Source of the DNA: Acrocarpospora phusangensis
GTDB lineage: Bacteria; Actinomycetota; Actinomycetes; Streptosporangiales; Streptosporangiaceae
Reading direction: 5' to 3'
Length of the DNA: 64,000 nucleotides
Assembly: GCF_016862995.1 (NCBI RefSeq)
Contig: NZ_BOOA01000010.1
Location: 62,001 to 126,000, forward strand
Shown piece after piece: positions 52,137-60,687 of this stretch. The translations under genes were made by a program, and so were the position numbers. A model generated the notes under the pieces. It made no database searches, had not been told where the DNA came from, and was given only the letters and a program-made list of their open reading frames with translations. Position 1 is the stretch's first letter, and every line of letters starts with the position of its first letter.

Positions 52137-53495
52137 ATGACGACCAATCGCCGACACACTCTCCTGCTGGGCGCCGTCGCGCTGTCGATGTCCCTGCTGG
52201 CCGCCGCGTGCGGTGCCGATCCCGGCGGTTCCGATCCCGGCGGCGGAAGCGCCGCCCCGGCGAGCACCGCCGCCGCGAACGAGGTGCAGGCCGCCCTCGA
52301 CGCGGGCGGCACCCTCAAGGTCTGGGCGTGGGAGCCCACGCTGAAGCAGGTGGTCGCCGGCTTCCAGGCCAAGTACCCGAAGGTCACCGTGGACCTCGTC
52401 AACGCCGGCACCGGCAACGACCAGTACACCGCGCTGCAGAACGCGATCAAGGCCGGGTCGGGCGTGCCCGACGTCGCGCAGATCGAGTACTACGCGCTGC
52501 CGCAGTTCTCCCTCGCCAAGTCGGTCACCGACCTGCGGGCGTTCGGCGCGGACCAGTTGCAGGGCACGTTCACGCCCGGCCCGTGGGCCTCCGTGCACTC
52601 CGGCGCGGGCGTGTACGGCCTGCCCATGGACTCGGGCCCGATGGCGCTGTTCTACAACAAGGACGTCTTCGACAAGCACGGCATCGAGGTGCCCGCGACC
52701 TGGGACGACTTCGTGGCCGCCGCGGAGAAGCTGCACGCCGCCGACCCGAAGGCGTACATCACCAACGACACCGGGGACGCGGGTTTCACCACGAGCCTGA
52801 TCTGGCAGGCGGGCGGCAGGCCGTACCAGGTGGACGGGACGAGTGTGGCGGTGAACTTCGGCGACGCGGGCACGCAGAAGTTCACCTCGACCTGGCAGAA
52901 GCTGGTCAGCGGCAAGCTCGTCGCGCCGATCGGCTCGTGGAGCGACGCCTGGTACAAGGGGCTGAGCGACGGCACCATCGCCTCGCTCGTGATCGGCGCG
53001 TGGATGCCCGCCAACCTGGAGAGCGGCGTCAAGGCCGGCGCGGGCAAGTGGCGGGTCGCGCCGATGCCGCAGTGGGAGAGCGGCGGGAAGGCGACCTCGG
53101 AGAACGGCGGCAGCTCGCTGGCCGTCCCGGAGGCCGCCGCCAACAAGGCCCTCGCCTACGCCTTCCTGAAGTACGCCGCCGTCGAGGAGGGCGTGCAGGC
53201 CCGCGTGGACGGCGGCGCGTTCCCCGCCACGACCGCGCAGCTGTCCTCCCCCGCGTTCCAGGACAAGGAGTTCCCCTACTTCGGCGGGCAGCAGGTCAAC
53301 AAGGTGCTGGCGGAGTCGGCGAACCAGGTCGCGGACGGCTGGTCGTACCTGCCGTACCAGGTGTACGCCAACAGCGTCTTCAACGACACCGTCGGCAAGG
53401 CGTACGCGGGCGGGGCGACCCTGTCGGAGGGACTGAAGTCCTGGCAGGACGCCTCCATCAAGTACGGCCAGGAGCAGGGCTTCAGCGTCCGGTGA
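52137..53495 (+). CDS. CUT1 substrate-binding lipoprotein
   Basis: 452 aa. Twin-Arg-free signal with lipobox L-A-A-A-C (Cys25), Gly/Ser linker, then a family 1 binding protein beginning L-K-V-W-A-W. ATG 52137 has GAAGGGACG upstream. Its 3' end overlaps that of the convergent GH42 gene by 14 bases. The ligand is presumably a beta-galactoside, from the neighbouring enzyme. Confidence 0.93.
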   Translation: MTTNRRHTLLLGAVALSMSLLAAACGADPGGSDPGGGSAAPASTAAANEVQAALDAGGTLKVWAWEPTLKQVVAGFQAKYPKVTVDLVNAGTGNDQYTALQNAIKAGSGVPDVAQIEYYALPQFSLAKSVTDLRAFGADQLQGTFTPGPWASVHSGAGVYGLPMDSGPMALFYNKDVFDKHGIEVPATWDDFVAAAEKLHAADPKAYITNDTGDAGFTTSLIWQAGGRPYQVDGTSVAVNFGDAGTQKFTSTWQKLVSGKLVAPIGSWSDAWYKGLSDGTIASLVIGAWMPANLESGVKAGAGKWRVAPMPQWESGGKATSENGGSSLAVPEAAANKALAYAFLKYAAVEEGVQARVDGGAFPATTAQLSSPAFQDKEFPYFGGQQVNKVLAESANQVADGWSYLPYQVYANSVFNDTVGKAYAGGATLSEGLKSWQDASIKYGQEQGFSVR

Positions 53496-55533
53496 CGTGC
53501 GGCCGGCGCACCACGGCCACCTGACGGGGAGCGAGCGTCAGGCCGGCGGCCAGGGAGGGGGCTTGGAGGACCTCCCCCGTCAGGCCGCCGACCTCGACGC
53601 TCGCGCCGGTGCGGTTCAGCAGGAACCAGTACTCGGCGTCCGCGCCGGTGCGGATCGCCAGCTCGACCGCGCCGGCGGGCACGCCCGCGAGCTCGGGGCC
53701 CACCCCGCTCGTCTCCAGGAACCGCGCCAGCACGGGGGCCAGTCCCTCCGGCCCGAGCCGGGTGGAGACGTACGACGCCGAGCCGGTCCCGGCCAGGCGG
53801 GTGGTGACGGCGGGCCGCCCCGCGTGGTCGCCCGAGGTGTACGCGGCGACGACCTTGACGTCGGCGCCGGTGACGTCGATCCGGTCGGTCCACAGCGACC
53901 CGGAGACCCCGAGGTCGAGGCCGACGGTCTCGCCGTCCAGGAGGGGGCCGAACTCCTCGATGCGGATGCCGAGCAGGTCGCGCAGCGCGCCGGGGTAACC
54001 GCCGAGCCACACCTGGTCGTTCTCGTCCACGATGCCGGAGAAGTACGTGGTGACGAGGTGCCCGCCGCCGTCCACGAACCGGCGCAGCCGCTCGGCGAGT
54101 GAGGCGGGCACGACGTGCAGGACCGGGGCCACGACCAGGTCGTACTCCCCGAACGGCCCTTCGGGCCCGATGACGTCGGTGCGCACGCCCGCGTCCAGGA
54201 AGGCCGAGTACCAGTCCAGGGCCTCCTGCCGGTAGCGCAGCAGCGACGTGGGGTGGGAGTCCAGCTCGCTGGCCCACCAGGACTGCCAGTCGAAGACGAT
54301 CGCCGCCCGGGCCCGGCGGCGGCGCGTGCCCGCGACGGGCGCGAGTGCTTCCAGGGTCGCGCCGAGTTCCGCCGCCGAGCGGAAGACCTCGCTGTCGGTG
54401 CCCGCGTGGGGCACCATCGCCGAGTGGTACTTCTCGGCGCCGCCCGCCGACTGCCGCCACTGGAAGAAGCAGACCGCGTCGGCGCCGTGGGCCACGTGGG
54501 TGAGGGAGTCGCGGGCCAGGTCGCCCGGCCGCTTGGCGGTGTTGACCGGCCGCCAGTTGACCGCGCTGGTGGAGTGCTCCATCAGGAACCAGGGGTCGCC
54601 GCCCGCGAGCCAGCCGGTGAGGTTGGCCGAGAACGACAGCTCGTCCCGCGCGCGCGGCCCGGTCTGCACGTAGTGGTCGTTGGAGACGAAGTCGACCTCG
54701 GCCGTCCAGGACCGGTAGTCCATGCCCTTGGTCTCCCCCATGACCATGAAGTTGGTGGTGACGGGGACTCCGGGGGTGACCTCGGCGAGCACGCGCCGCT
54801 CGGCGCGCAGGTGGTCGGCGAGGGCGTCGGAGGAGAAGCGCCGGAAGTCGAGCTGCTGGGCCGGGTTGGGGTAGGAGGCGGCCAGCCGGGGCGGCAGCAC
54901 CTCCTCCCACGCGCCGTACGTCTGCGACCAGAAGGCCGTGGACCAGGCGCGGTTCAGCTCGCCGACGCCGGCGTACCGGTCGCGCAGCCAGGCGCGGAAC
55001 GCCGTCGCGGCGTCGTCGGAGTAGTCGTGGACGTTGTGGCAGCCGAGCTCGTTGGAGACGTGCCAGGCGGCCAGGGCCGGGTGGGAACCGTACCGCTCGG
55101 CCATGGCGCGGACCAGCCGCAGCGCGTGCTCGCGGAAGACCGGCGAGGTGGGGCGCCAGTGCTGGCGGGCGCCGGGGCCGAGGGTGCGTCCCTCGCGGTC
55201 GACGGGGAGGATCTCCGGGTGCAGGGTGGTCAGCCACGGCGGTGGTGAGGCGGTCGCGGTGGCCAGGTCGACGGCGATGCCGTTGGCGTGCAGCAGGTCC
55301 ATGACCTCGTCGAGCCAGCCGAAGGTCCACCGGTCCGGACCCGGCTGGAGCCGCGCCCACGAGAAGATCGCCAGCGAGACGATGTTCACGCCGGCGTGCC
55401 GCATGGCGCGGACGTCCTCGTCCCAGACCTCGCGGGGCCATTGCTCGGGGTTGTAGTCCGCGCCGTACCCGATCCGGCCGCGCTCCGGCTCGGAGGGCCA
55501 GCGAATCCAGCGAGAACCGCGATCAGCCGCCAC
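53482..55533 (-). CDS. GH42 family beta-galactosidase
   Basis: 683 aa, cytoplasmic. The typical start G-Y-G-A-D-Y-N-P-E-Q-W leads into the (beta/alpha)8 barrel. Acid/base Glu162 is in H-V-S-N-E-L-G and nucleophile Glu319 in W-F-L-M-E-H. A trimerisation domain and C-terminal beta domain follow, giving the usual length. GTG 55533 with GGAGGAGC at good distance is chosen; longer in-frame extensions cross the operator. Regulation is likely by the LacI at 49045 via the palindrome at 55557. Members cleave galactose from galacto-oligosaccharides or arabinogalactan side chains. Confidence 0.93.
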   Translation of the reverse strand: MAADRGSRWIRWPSEPERGRIGYGADYNPEQWPREVWDEDVRAMRHAGVNIVSLAIFSWARLQPGPDRWTFGWLDEVMDLLHANGIAVDLATATASPPPWLTTLHPEILPVDREGRTLGPGARQHWRPTSPVFREHALRLVRAMAERYGSHPALAAWHVSNELGCHNVHDYSDDAATAFRAWLRDRYAGVGELNRAWSTAFWSQTYGAWEEVLPPRLAASYPNPAQQLDFRRFSSDALADHLRAERRVLAEVTPGVPVTTNFMVMGETKGMDYRSWTAEVDFVSNDHYVQTGPRARDELSFSANLTGWLAGGDPWFLMEHSTSAVNWRPVNTAKRPGDLARDSLTHVAHGADAVCFFQWRQSAGGAEKYHSAMVPHAGTDSEVFRSAAELGATLEALAPVAGTRRRRARAAIVFDWQSWWASELDSHPTSLLRYRQEALDWYSAFLDAGVRTDVIGPEGPFGEYDLVVAPVLHVVPASLAERLRRFVDGGGHLVTTYFSGIVDENDQVWLGGYPGALRDLLGIRIEEFGPLLDGETVGLDLGVSGSLWTDRIDVTGADVKVVAAYTSGDHAGRPAVTTRLAGTGSASYVSTRLGPEGLAPVLARFLETSGVGPELAGVPAGAVELAIRTGADAEYWFLLNRTGASVEVGGLTGEVLQAPSLAAGLTLAPRQVAVVRRPHVTGR

Positions 55534-55556
55534 CGAAGCTCCTCCGCGCGTCCAGA

Positions 55557-55570
55557 TGTTTACGTAAACA
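55557..55570. promoter_or_regulatory. perfect TGTTTACGTAAACA operator
   Basis: A 14-base perfect palindrome with central CG, 24 bases upstream of the beta-galactosidase GTG. Two near copies flank the divergent LacI/permease promoters at 50.2 kb. Confidence 0.8.
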
Positions 55571-55607
55571 TACAGTAACGCATCGCGGAGGGGCTGGGCA
55601 GGGTCCG

Positions 55608-56282
55608 TCAGGAGCCGGGCAGCAGGGGCAGCACGACGTAACGGGTGGTCGCCCAGACTGCGTAGAGCAGCGGGGCGAGCCCGAGAAGCAGGCCGAGCAA
55701 TGGCTTGACCAGCACGAACGTGACCGCGAGCGCCAGGACGGCCAGCGTGGGCGCCATCAGGTACCAGCGCCGCGCGACCAGGTACAGACATGGCCGGATC
55801 AGGCCGCGAACTCCGCGGGGCGACTCGGTGACCACGACGAGCACGGCCACGGCGACGGCCATGACCAGGCCGGCCGCCGTGACGAAGAACGGCACGAGCG
55901 CCGGCCCCCACGCGAAGCGCCCGGCGACCATGGCGTCCACCGCGAGCACGCTCATGGCCGCCGCGCCCGCCAGCCATACGATCACCGCCCGGCCGAAAGC
56001 CCGCCGGTAGCCGCCCCAAAAGGCGGCCAACACCGCGGTCGAGCCCTCCTCCACCAGGGCGAAGCAGCGGAACGCCCCCGCCAGCGCCGGGGCGCAGACC
56101 GCCGACAGCGCCGCGAAGAACGGCCAGGACGCGAGCGGATCCCGGACGACGGCCAGCGCGAGCAGCAACGGCGCGCACGACAGCGTGAGCAGCAGGTTGG
56201 TCACCAGCCCGGCGTACACGGTCGCGAAGACCTTCTCGTACGTCTCCTGCCGGGCCGGGCGGAGAATGCGCAGACCGGTCAT
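55608..56282 (-). CDS. DUF624 (YesL-like) membrane protein
   Basis: 224 aa with five to six membrane spans. The characteristic YesL pattern is present: Y-x-K-V-F ... N-L-L-L-T-L-x-C-A-P, then A-L-S-A-V-C-A-P-A-L-A-G-A-F-R-C-F. YesL-type proteins accompany polysaccharide-utilisation ABC operons (B. subtilis yes locus), with unknown role. It lies two bases after the permease gene, last in the 2-hydroxyacid-dehydrogenase operon. Confidence 0.87.
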   Translation of the reverse strand: MTGLRILRPARQETYEKVFATVYAGLVTNLLLTLSCAPLLLALAVVRDPLASWPFFAALSAVCAPALAGAFRCFALVEEGSTAVLAAFWGGYRRAFGRAVIVWLAGAAAMSVLAVDAMVAGRFAWGPALVPFFVTAAGLVMAVAVAVLVVVTESPRGVRGLIRPCLYLVARRWYLMAPTLAVLALAVTFVLVKPLLGLLLGLAPLLYAVWATTRYVVLPLLPGS

Positions 56283-56284
56283 GG

Positions 56285-57181
56285 TCACCCCTTCAGCCCG
56301 CTCGTCGCGATGCCCTGGATGAAGTAGCGCTGCCCGAACAGGAAGATCACCATGATGGGCAGCACCGACAGCACCGCCCCCGTCATGATCATCGCGTACT
56401 CGGCCTCGTACTGGCCGACGAAGGAGCGCAGGCCGAGCTGCACCGTCCACAGCTCGTTGCTGGTCAGGTATATGAACGGTCCCATGTAGTCGTTCCACGT
56501 GTTGACGAAGGTCAGCAGGGCCAGGCTCGCCAGCGCCGGTTTCGACAGCGGCAGCACGATGCGCCGGTAGATGCCGTAGTCGTTGAGCCCGTCGATTCTG
56601 GCCGCCTCGCACAGCTCGTCCGGGATGGACAGGTAGTACTGCCGCATCATGAACACGCCGAACGCGCCGAACGCCTGGAGCAGGATGATCGACCAGTACG
56701 TGTCGGTCAGCTCGGCGCGCTGCATCATGATGTACTGCGGCACCATGTACGCCTGCCAGGGCACCGCGATCGTGGCGATGTAGCCCAGGAACAGGGCGTC
56801 CCGCCCCGGGAAGCGCACCTTGGCGAAGCCGTACGCGGCGAAACTGCCGGTCAGGACCTGGAGGATCGTGATCGTGACCGACAGGAAGAGCGAGTTGCCC
56901 AGGTAGGCGGCGAGCGGGATGCGGTCCCAGATCTCCGTGAAGTTGGACCAGCGCAGCTCGTCCGGGATCCACTGGATGGGGATGGCCAGCACCTCGGTGT
57001 CGCGTTTGAGCGCGGCCGACAACATCCAGCCGAACGGCACCAGCGTCAGCGCCGTCACCGCCGCCAGCCCGGCGTAGGCCAGCACCCGCCGCAGGCGCGC
57101 GTACCCGGGGCCGGAGGGGCCAGGCCGGGCGTGCCGGGAGGGTCCCTTCGTGACCGGGGGCGCCTCGCGCAGCGTGGTCAT
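56285..57181 (-). CDS. CUT1 sugar ABC permease (MalG/LplC type)
   Basis: 298 aa, cytoplasmic basic tail of about 30 residues, six spans, EAA loop C-E-A-A-R-I-D-G-L-N, C-terminus Q-R-Y-F-I-Q-G-I-A-T-S-G-L-K-G. ATG 57181 overlaps the preceding stop (ATGA). A long in-frame upstream extension was rejected as antisense of frame. Confidence 0.93.
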   Translation of the reverse strand: MTTLREAPPVTKGPSRHARPGPSGPGYARLRRVLAYAGLAAVTALTLVPFGWMLSAALKRDTEVLAIPIQWIPDELRWSNFTEIWDRIPLAAYLGNSLFLSVTITILQVLTGSFAAYGFAKVRFPGRDALFLGYIATIAVPWQAYMVPQYIMMQRAELTDTYWSIILLQAFGAFGVFMMRQYYLSIPDELCEAARIDGLNDYGIYRRIVLPLSKPALASLALLTFVNTWNDYMGPFIYLTSNELWTVQLGLRSFVGQYEAEYAMIMTGAVLSVLPIMVIFLFGQRYFIQGIATSGLKG

Positions 57182-58104
57182 GACGCGTTCCTCCGTTCGT
57201 TGAGGCGGAACTGGGTGACGGTCACACCGAACACGATCAGGAACAGCACCAGCGCGATCGCCGACGAGTAGCCGAACTGGCCCTCGACGATGCCCTCGCG
57301 GTAGACGAGCTGGGCCAGCACGAGCGTGCTGCGGCCAGGGCCGCCGCCGGTCATGACCACGATCAGGTCGAGCACCTTGAAGCTCTGGATGGTCAGCATG
57401 ACCAGCACGAAGAAGGTGGTCGGCCGCAGCGACGGGAGGGTGATGCCCCAGAACCGCTGCCAGGCGTTGGCGCCGTCCACCTTGGCCGCCTCGTAGTACT
57501 CCTTCGGGATCGTCTGCAGTCCGGCCAGATAGAGCACCATGTAGTAGCCCATGTCCCGCCAGACGCTGGTGATGATCACCGCGGGCATCGCCCAGCCGGT
57601 GCTCGACACCCAGCGCGGCGGATCGTCCACGCCGACCGCCTCCAGCAGCAGGTTGACCGGACCCGCCGTCGGGTTGAACAGCATGTTCCACACCACGGCC
57701 ACCGCCACCAGCGACGTGATGTACGGGAAGAACGCCGCCGTACGGAAGAAGTTCACGCCGCGCAGCTTCTGGTTCAGCGCCAGCGCCAGCCCCAGGGAGG
57801 CGACCAGGGTCAGCGGGATGTGGCCGCCCGCGTAGTAGAAGGTGTTGCGCAGCGCGACGTGGAAGCTCTCGTCGTCCCACAGTCGCTGGAAGTTCTCCAG
57901 CCCCACCCACTCGGGCGTGCCGTACGAGTCCCAGTCCATGAACGCCAGCGCGAAGGCGGCGACCACCGGGACGAGGGTGAACAGGGCGAAGCCCAGGAAG
58001 TTCGGGAGGATGAAGCTCGTCCCGATCAGGATGTTCCGCCAGGGCCGACGGCGGCGGGGTGCGCCCGGCGCGATCGGCGCGGGCCGCGTCGTGACAGAGG
58101 CCAT
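57178..58104 (-). CDS. CUT1 sugar ABC permease (MalF type)
   Basis: 308 aa, Arg-rich N-terminus (P-R-R-R-R-P-W), six spans, EAA loop Y-E-A-A-K-V-D-G-A-N. Preceded by the binding-protein gene across a 76-base gap that carries a strong hairpin. Confidence 0.93.
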   Translation of the reverse strand: MASVTTRPAPIAPGAPRRRRPWRNILIGTSFILPNFLGFALFTLVPVVAAFALAFMDWDSYGTPEWVGLENFQRLWDDESFHVALRNTFYYAGGHIPLTLVASLGLALALNQKLRGVNFFRTAAFFPYITSLVAVAVVWNMLFNPTAGPVNLLLEAVGVDDPPRWVSSTGWAMPAVIITSVWRDMGYYMVLYLAGLQTIPKEYYEAAKVDGANAWQRFWGITLPSLRPTTFFVLVMLTIQSFKVLDLIVVMTGGGPGRSTLVLAQLVYREGIVEGQFGYSSAIALVLFLIVFGVTVTQFRLNERRNAS

Positions 58105-58148
58105 GCTGATGCTGATCCTTGGTCTCGGCTGATGCCCGGTCCGGGAAG

Positions 58149-58172
58149 GCGGCGGGCCCGGGAGCCCGCCGC
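58149..58172 (-). terminator. intercistronic hairpin after binding-protein gene
   Basis: GCGGCGGGC and GCCCGCCGC form a perfect 9-bp stem with a 6-base loop, 8 bases past the binding-protein stop on the minus strand. It resembles the one at 4409-4443 in position and is likely to set a binding-protein to permease ratio. Confidence 0.7.
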
Positions 58173-58180
58173 GGCGGCTC

Positions 58181-59473
58181 CTAGTTGAGGACCTCCTTCG
58201 TGACCCGCTCGTTCATCGAGCGGATCCCGTCGGCGATGGACTTGTCCTCGACCATGATCAGCTGGTGTTCCTCGTTGAGGATCGTGTCCACGTCGGAGGT
58301 CTTGTCGCTGACCGGCATCTCCAGCACGACCTTGTCGGGCGCGAACGCCTTCTTGGACAGCTCGTCGGACGGCATGCCGGGCAGCGCGAAGTACGCCTGC
58401 GTGATGGCCGGGTCCTGCAGCGCGGGGACGACGCCCACCTGCGCGATCGCCTCCGCGCCGGCCTTGCCCGCCGCGAACTGCACGAACTTCTTGGCCAGGT
58501 CGGCCGACTCGCTGCGCTTGTTGACCGCGAACGCCGTCGGCGAGCCGAAGGTGACGACCTCGGCGGAGCCGGGCCGCTGCGGCATCGGGGCCAGCGCCCA
58601 GTCGACGTCGCTCTCGCCCTTCTTCTTGGATTCCAGGATGCCGGAGATGTACCAGGTGCCCATCGGCATCATGGCCGTCTTGCCGGTGCCGAACATGGTG
58701 CGGTAGTCGGCCTGCTGCGCGGTCGCGGTGCCGAAGTCGAGGGCCGCCCCACTCTTCTGCAGGCCGACGGCCATCGTGTACTGGTCGGTGAAGAAGGTGT
58801 AGTCGCCGCCGAGCTGGTCACCGCCCGTCTGGGCCGCCGAGACCGCCTGGATCACCGAGCGCCACGTGTGGTGGTAGGTGCCGTAGACCTTGTCGTTGCC
58901 CTCGCCCGAGCTGAGCTGCTGGGCGTACTTCGCGTAGTCGTCCCAGGTCGGAGCCCCGTCCAGGGTGATGCCGGCCTTGGCCAGCAGTCCCTTGTTGTAG
59001 TACAGCAGCCAGAAGTCCTGCCGGTACGGCAGCGCGAAGTAGGTGTCGCCGACCTTGAAGGCGTCCAGGCCCGCCAGCTTCGCGGTGTCGGCCGAGGCGG
59101 CCACGTCGGTGATGTCGAGGAGCTGGCCGCGGCTGGAGTAGCGCGAGTAGTCGGTCACGTTCTTCATCGTGATCACGTCGGTCTTGTCGCCACCGGCCAG
59201 CATGGTGGTGACCTTCTCCGGATAGTCGTCGGCGAGGATGTCCACCGGCTTCACCGTGACCCCGGGGTTGGCCTTCTCGAACGCCTGGAACAGCGCGGTG
59301 AACTCCGGCGTCTTGGCCAGGTTCCACACGGTGACGGAGAGGGTGGTGCTCCCGCCGCCCGCGCTCGGCGCCCCCGCGCCGCCGCCGCCGCACGCGGCGA
59401 CCCCCAGCGCGAGAGCGGCGGCGACCCCGATGATCTTCACATGCCCGCTGACGGAGCTGATGGCAGTGCGCAT
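58181..59473 (-). CDS. CUT1 substrate-binding lipoprotein
   Basis: 430 aa. Signal with lipobox G-V-A-A-C (Cys28) and a Gly/Ser-rich linker, then a family 1 solute-binding protein (L-S-V-T-V-W-N start). ATG 59473 follows AAAGGAGAC. Its gene lies 28 bases after the dehydrogenase gene. The neighbouring DUF2264 and possible heparinase-type enzymes suggest a uronic-acid-containing ligand (inference). Confidence 0.93.
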   Translation of the reverse strand: MRTAISSVSGHVKIIGVAAALALGVAACGGGGAGAPSAGGGSTTLSVTVWNLAKTPEFTALFQAFEKANPGVTVKPVDILADDYPEKVTTMLAGGDKTDVITMKNVTDYSRYSSRGQLLDITDVAASADTAKLAGLDAFKVGDTYFALPYRQDFWLLYYNKGLLAKAGITLDGAPTWDDYAKYAQQLSSGEGNDKVYGTYHHTWRSVIQAVSAAQTGGDQLGGDYTFFTDQYTMAVGLQKSGAALDFGTATAQQADYRTMFGTGKTAMMPMGTWYISGILESKKKGESDVDWALAPMPQRPGSAEVVTFGSPTAFAVNKRSESADLAKKFVQFAAGKAGAEAIAQVGVVPALQDPAITQAYFALPGMPSDELSKKAFAPDKVVLEMPVSDKTSDVDTILNEEHQLIMVEDKSIADGIRSMNERVTKEVLN

Positions 59474-59501
59474 CGATCCGGTCTCCTTTCGTGAAGCCGG
59501 T

Positions 59502-60518
59502 TCAGGCGCTCACGGCGAACTCGTCGGCCGTCACCGCCGCGCGCGGCGGCCGGCCGGACAGGTAGCGGTCGAGTTCGTCGAGGGCGCTCTCACTCATTCG
59601 CCGGGTCTCCGATCCCAGGGAGCCCGCGATGTGGGGGGTGATCATGACGTTGGGGAGGTCGTACAGCGGAGAGTCCGCGGGTAGCGGCTCCGGGTCGGTG
59701 ACGTCGAGGATCGCGTCCAGGCGTCCGCTGGCGCACTCGGCCTCCAGCGCGGCGGTGTCCAGGACGGCCCCGCGCGCGGTGTTCACGACGGTGGCGCCGT
59801 CGCGCAGCAACGCCAGTTCCGCCGCTCCGATGAGGTGGCGGGTGGCGGGCAGCGCCGGGACGTGCAGGGTGAGCACGTCGCAGCGCGAGAGCAGGTCGGG
59901 CAGCGCGACGAGCCGCCCGCCCGCGGCGCGGACCTCGGCGGCGTCGGCGTACGGGTCGGACACCAGGACGTGCACGTCGAGGCCCCGCAGCCTCTCGGTG
60001 ACCCTGCGCCCGACCCGTGAGAAACCGACGACGCCGATGGTCCGGCCCCGGTTGGACAGCTCGCCGCGCCGGCCCGCGTAGGACCAGTCGGCGCGGTGCC
60101 TGCGCGCGTCCTGGGCCAGGAAGGGAGCCTTCTTGCCGGCGAAGATGATGGCGGCGAGGGTGAACTCGGCGACCGGTACGGCGTTCTCGTCCGCCGCGTT
60201 GGTCACGAGCAGCCCGCGCCGCCACACCTCGTCCGTCACGAACGAGCGCACGGTCCCGGCGCAGTGGAAGATCGCCCGCAGGCCCGGCGCCGCGTCCAGC
60301 CGCTCCTTGGTGAGCGGCGGGCAGCCCCAGGAGGTCACCAGCACCTCGACCTCGTGGAGCCGGCGCCGGACGAGCGGAGCGTCCAGGTCGGCGGCGGACA
60401 GGGGATCGGCGAGTTCGACGAGATCACGCAACCGGCGTAACTGCGGTTCCTGAAACTGCACGCCGAGGTGAGCGGGATCCATCACCAGCAGGGCCTGGGG
60501 TCGCGGGCGGTCTCGCAC
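59502..60518 (-). CDS. D-isomer-specific 2-hydroxyacid dehydrogenase family protein
   Basis: 338-aa NAD(P)-dependent oxidoreductase. The Rossmann segment is I-G-V-V-G-F-S-R-V-G-R-R-V (about 161-173). Catalytic residues are Arg249 (T-A-R-G), Glu277 (D-P-E-P) and His296 (P-H-I-A-G-S). GTG 60518 follows AAAGGA. As first gene of an ABC-sugar operon it probably reduces or oxidises a sugar-derived hydroxyacid. It is controlled from a divergent region holding an AAGCGCTT palindrome. Confidence 0.9.
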   Translation of the reverse strand: MRDRPRPQALLVMDPAHLGVQFQEPQLRRLRDLVELADPLSAADLDAPLVRRRLHEVEVLVTSWGCPPLTKERLDAAPGLRAIFHCAGTVRSFVTDEVWRRGLLVTNAADENAVPVAEFTLAAIIFAGKKAPFLAQDARRHRADWSYAGRRGELSNRGRTIGVVGFSRVGRRVTERLRGLDVHVLVSDPYADAAEVRAAGGRLVALPDLLSRCDVLTLHVPALPATRHLIGAAELALLRDGATVVNTARGAVLDTAALEAECASGRLDAILDVTDPEPLPADSPLYDLPNVMITPHIAGSLGSETRRMSESALDELDRYLSGRPPRAAVTADEFAVSA

Positions 60519-60687
60519 ACCGATCCTTTCGGTAGCAAGCGCTTGTCAGTGGACCGATCATGTCCGATCATTTCAATCAGGTCAAGGGAATGTTAACGTT
60601 AATATGATCGTTATGATCAATGTTAATGCCCGTCATTGATCAGTTTGAGCACTTCTGATTAATAGCGTTCTCGGCACAGGAGGCCCG
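60519..60687. promoter_or_regulatory. AT-rich divergent promoter with clustered palindromes
   Basis: The region between the dehydrogenase and DUF2264 genes contains CAAGCGCTTG (60536-60545), TTAACGTTAA (60593-60602) and TGATC-N5-GATCA (60605-60619), plus a TGTTAATG half-site near 60620. The base composition contrasts with the GC-rich surroundings. At least two regulators probably bind here, one of LacI type and perhaps the DeoR-LacI hybrid encoded at 62561. Confidence 0.65.
60536..60545. promoter_or_regulatory. LacI-type AAGCGCTT operator
   Basis: CAAGCGCTTG is a perfect palindrome 18 bases upstream of the dehydrogenase GTG. It shares the AAGCGCTT core with the sites at 22.85 kb, so cross-regulation between the two sugar loci is possible. 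Confidence 0.6.
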
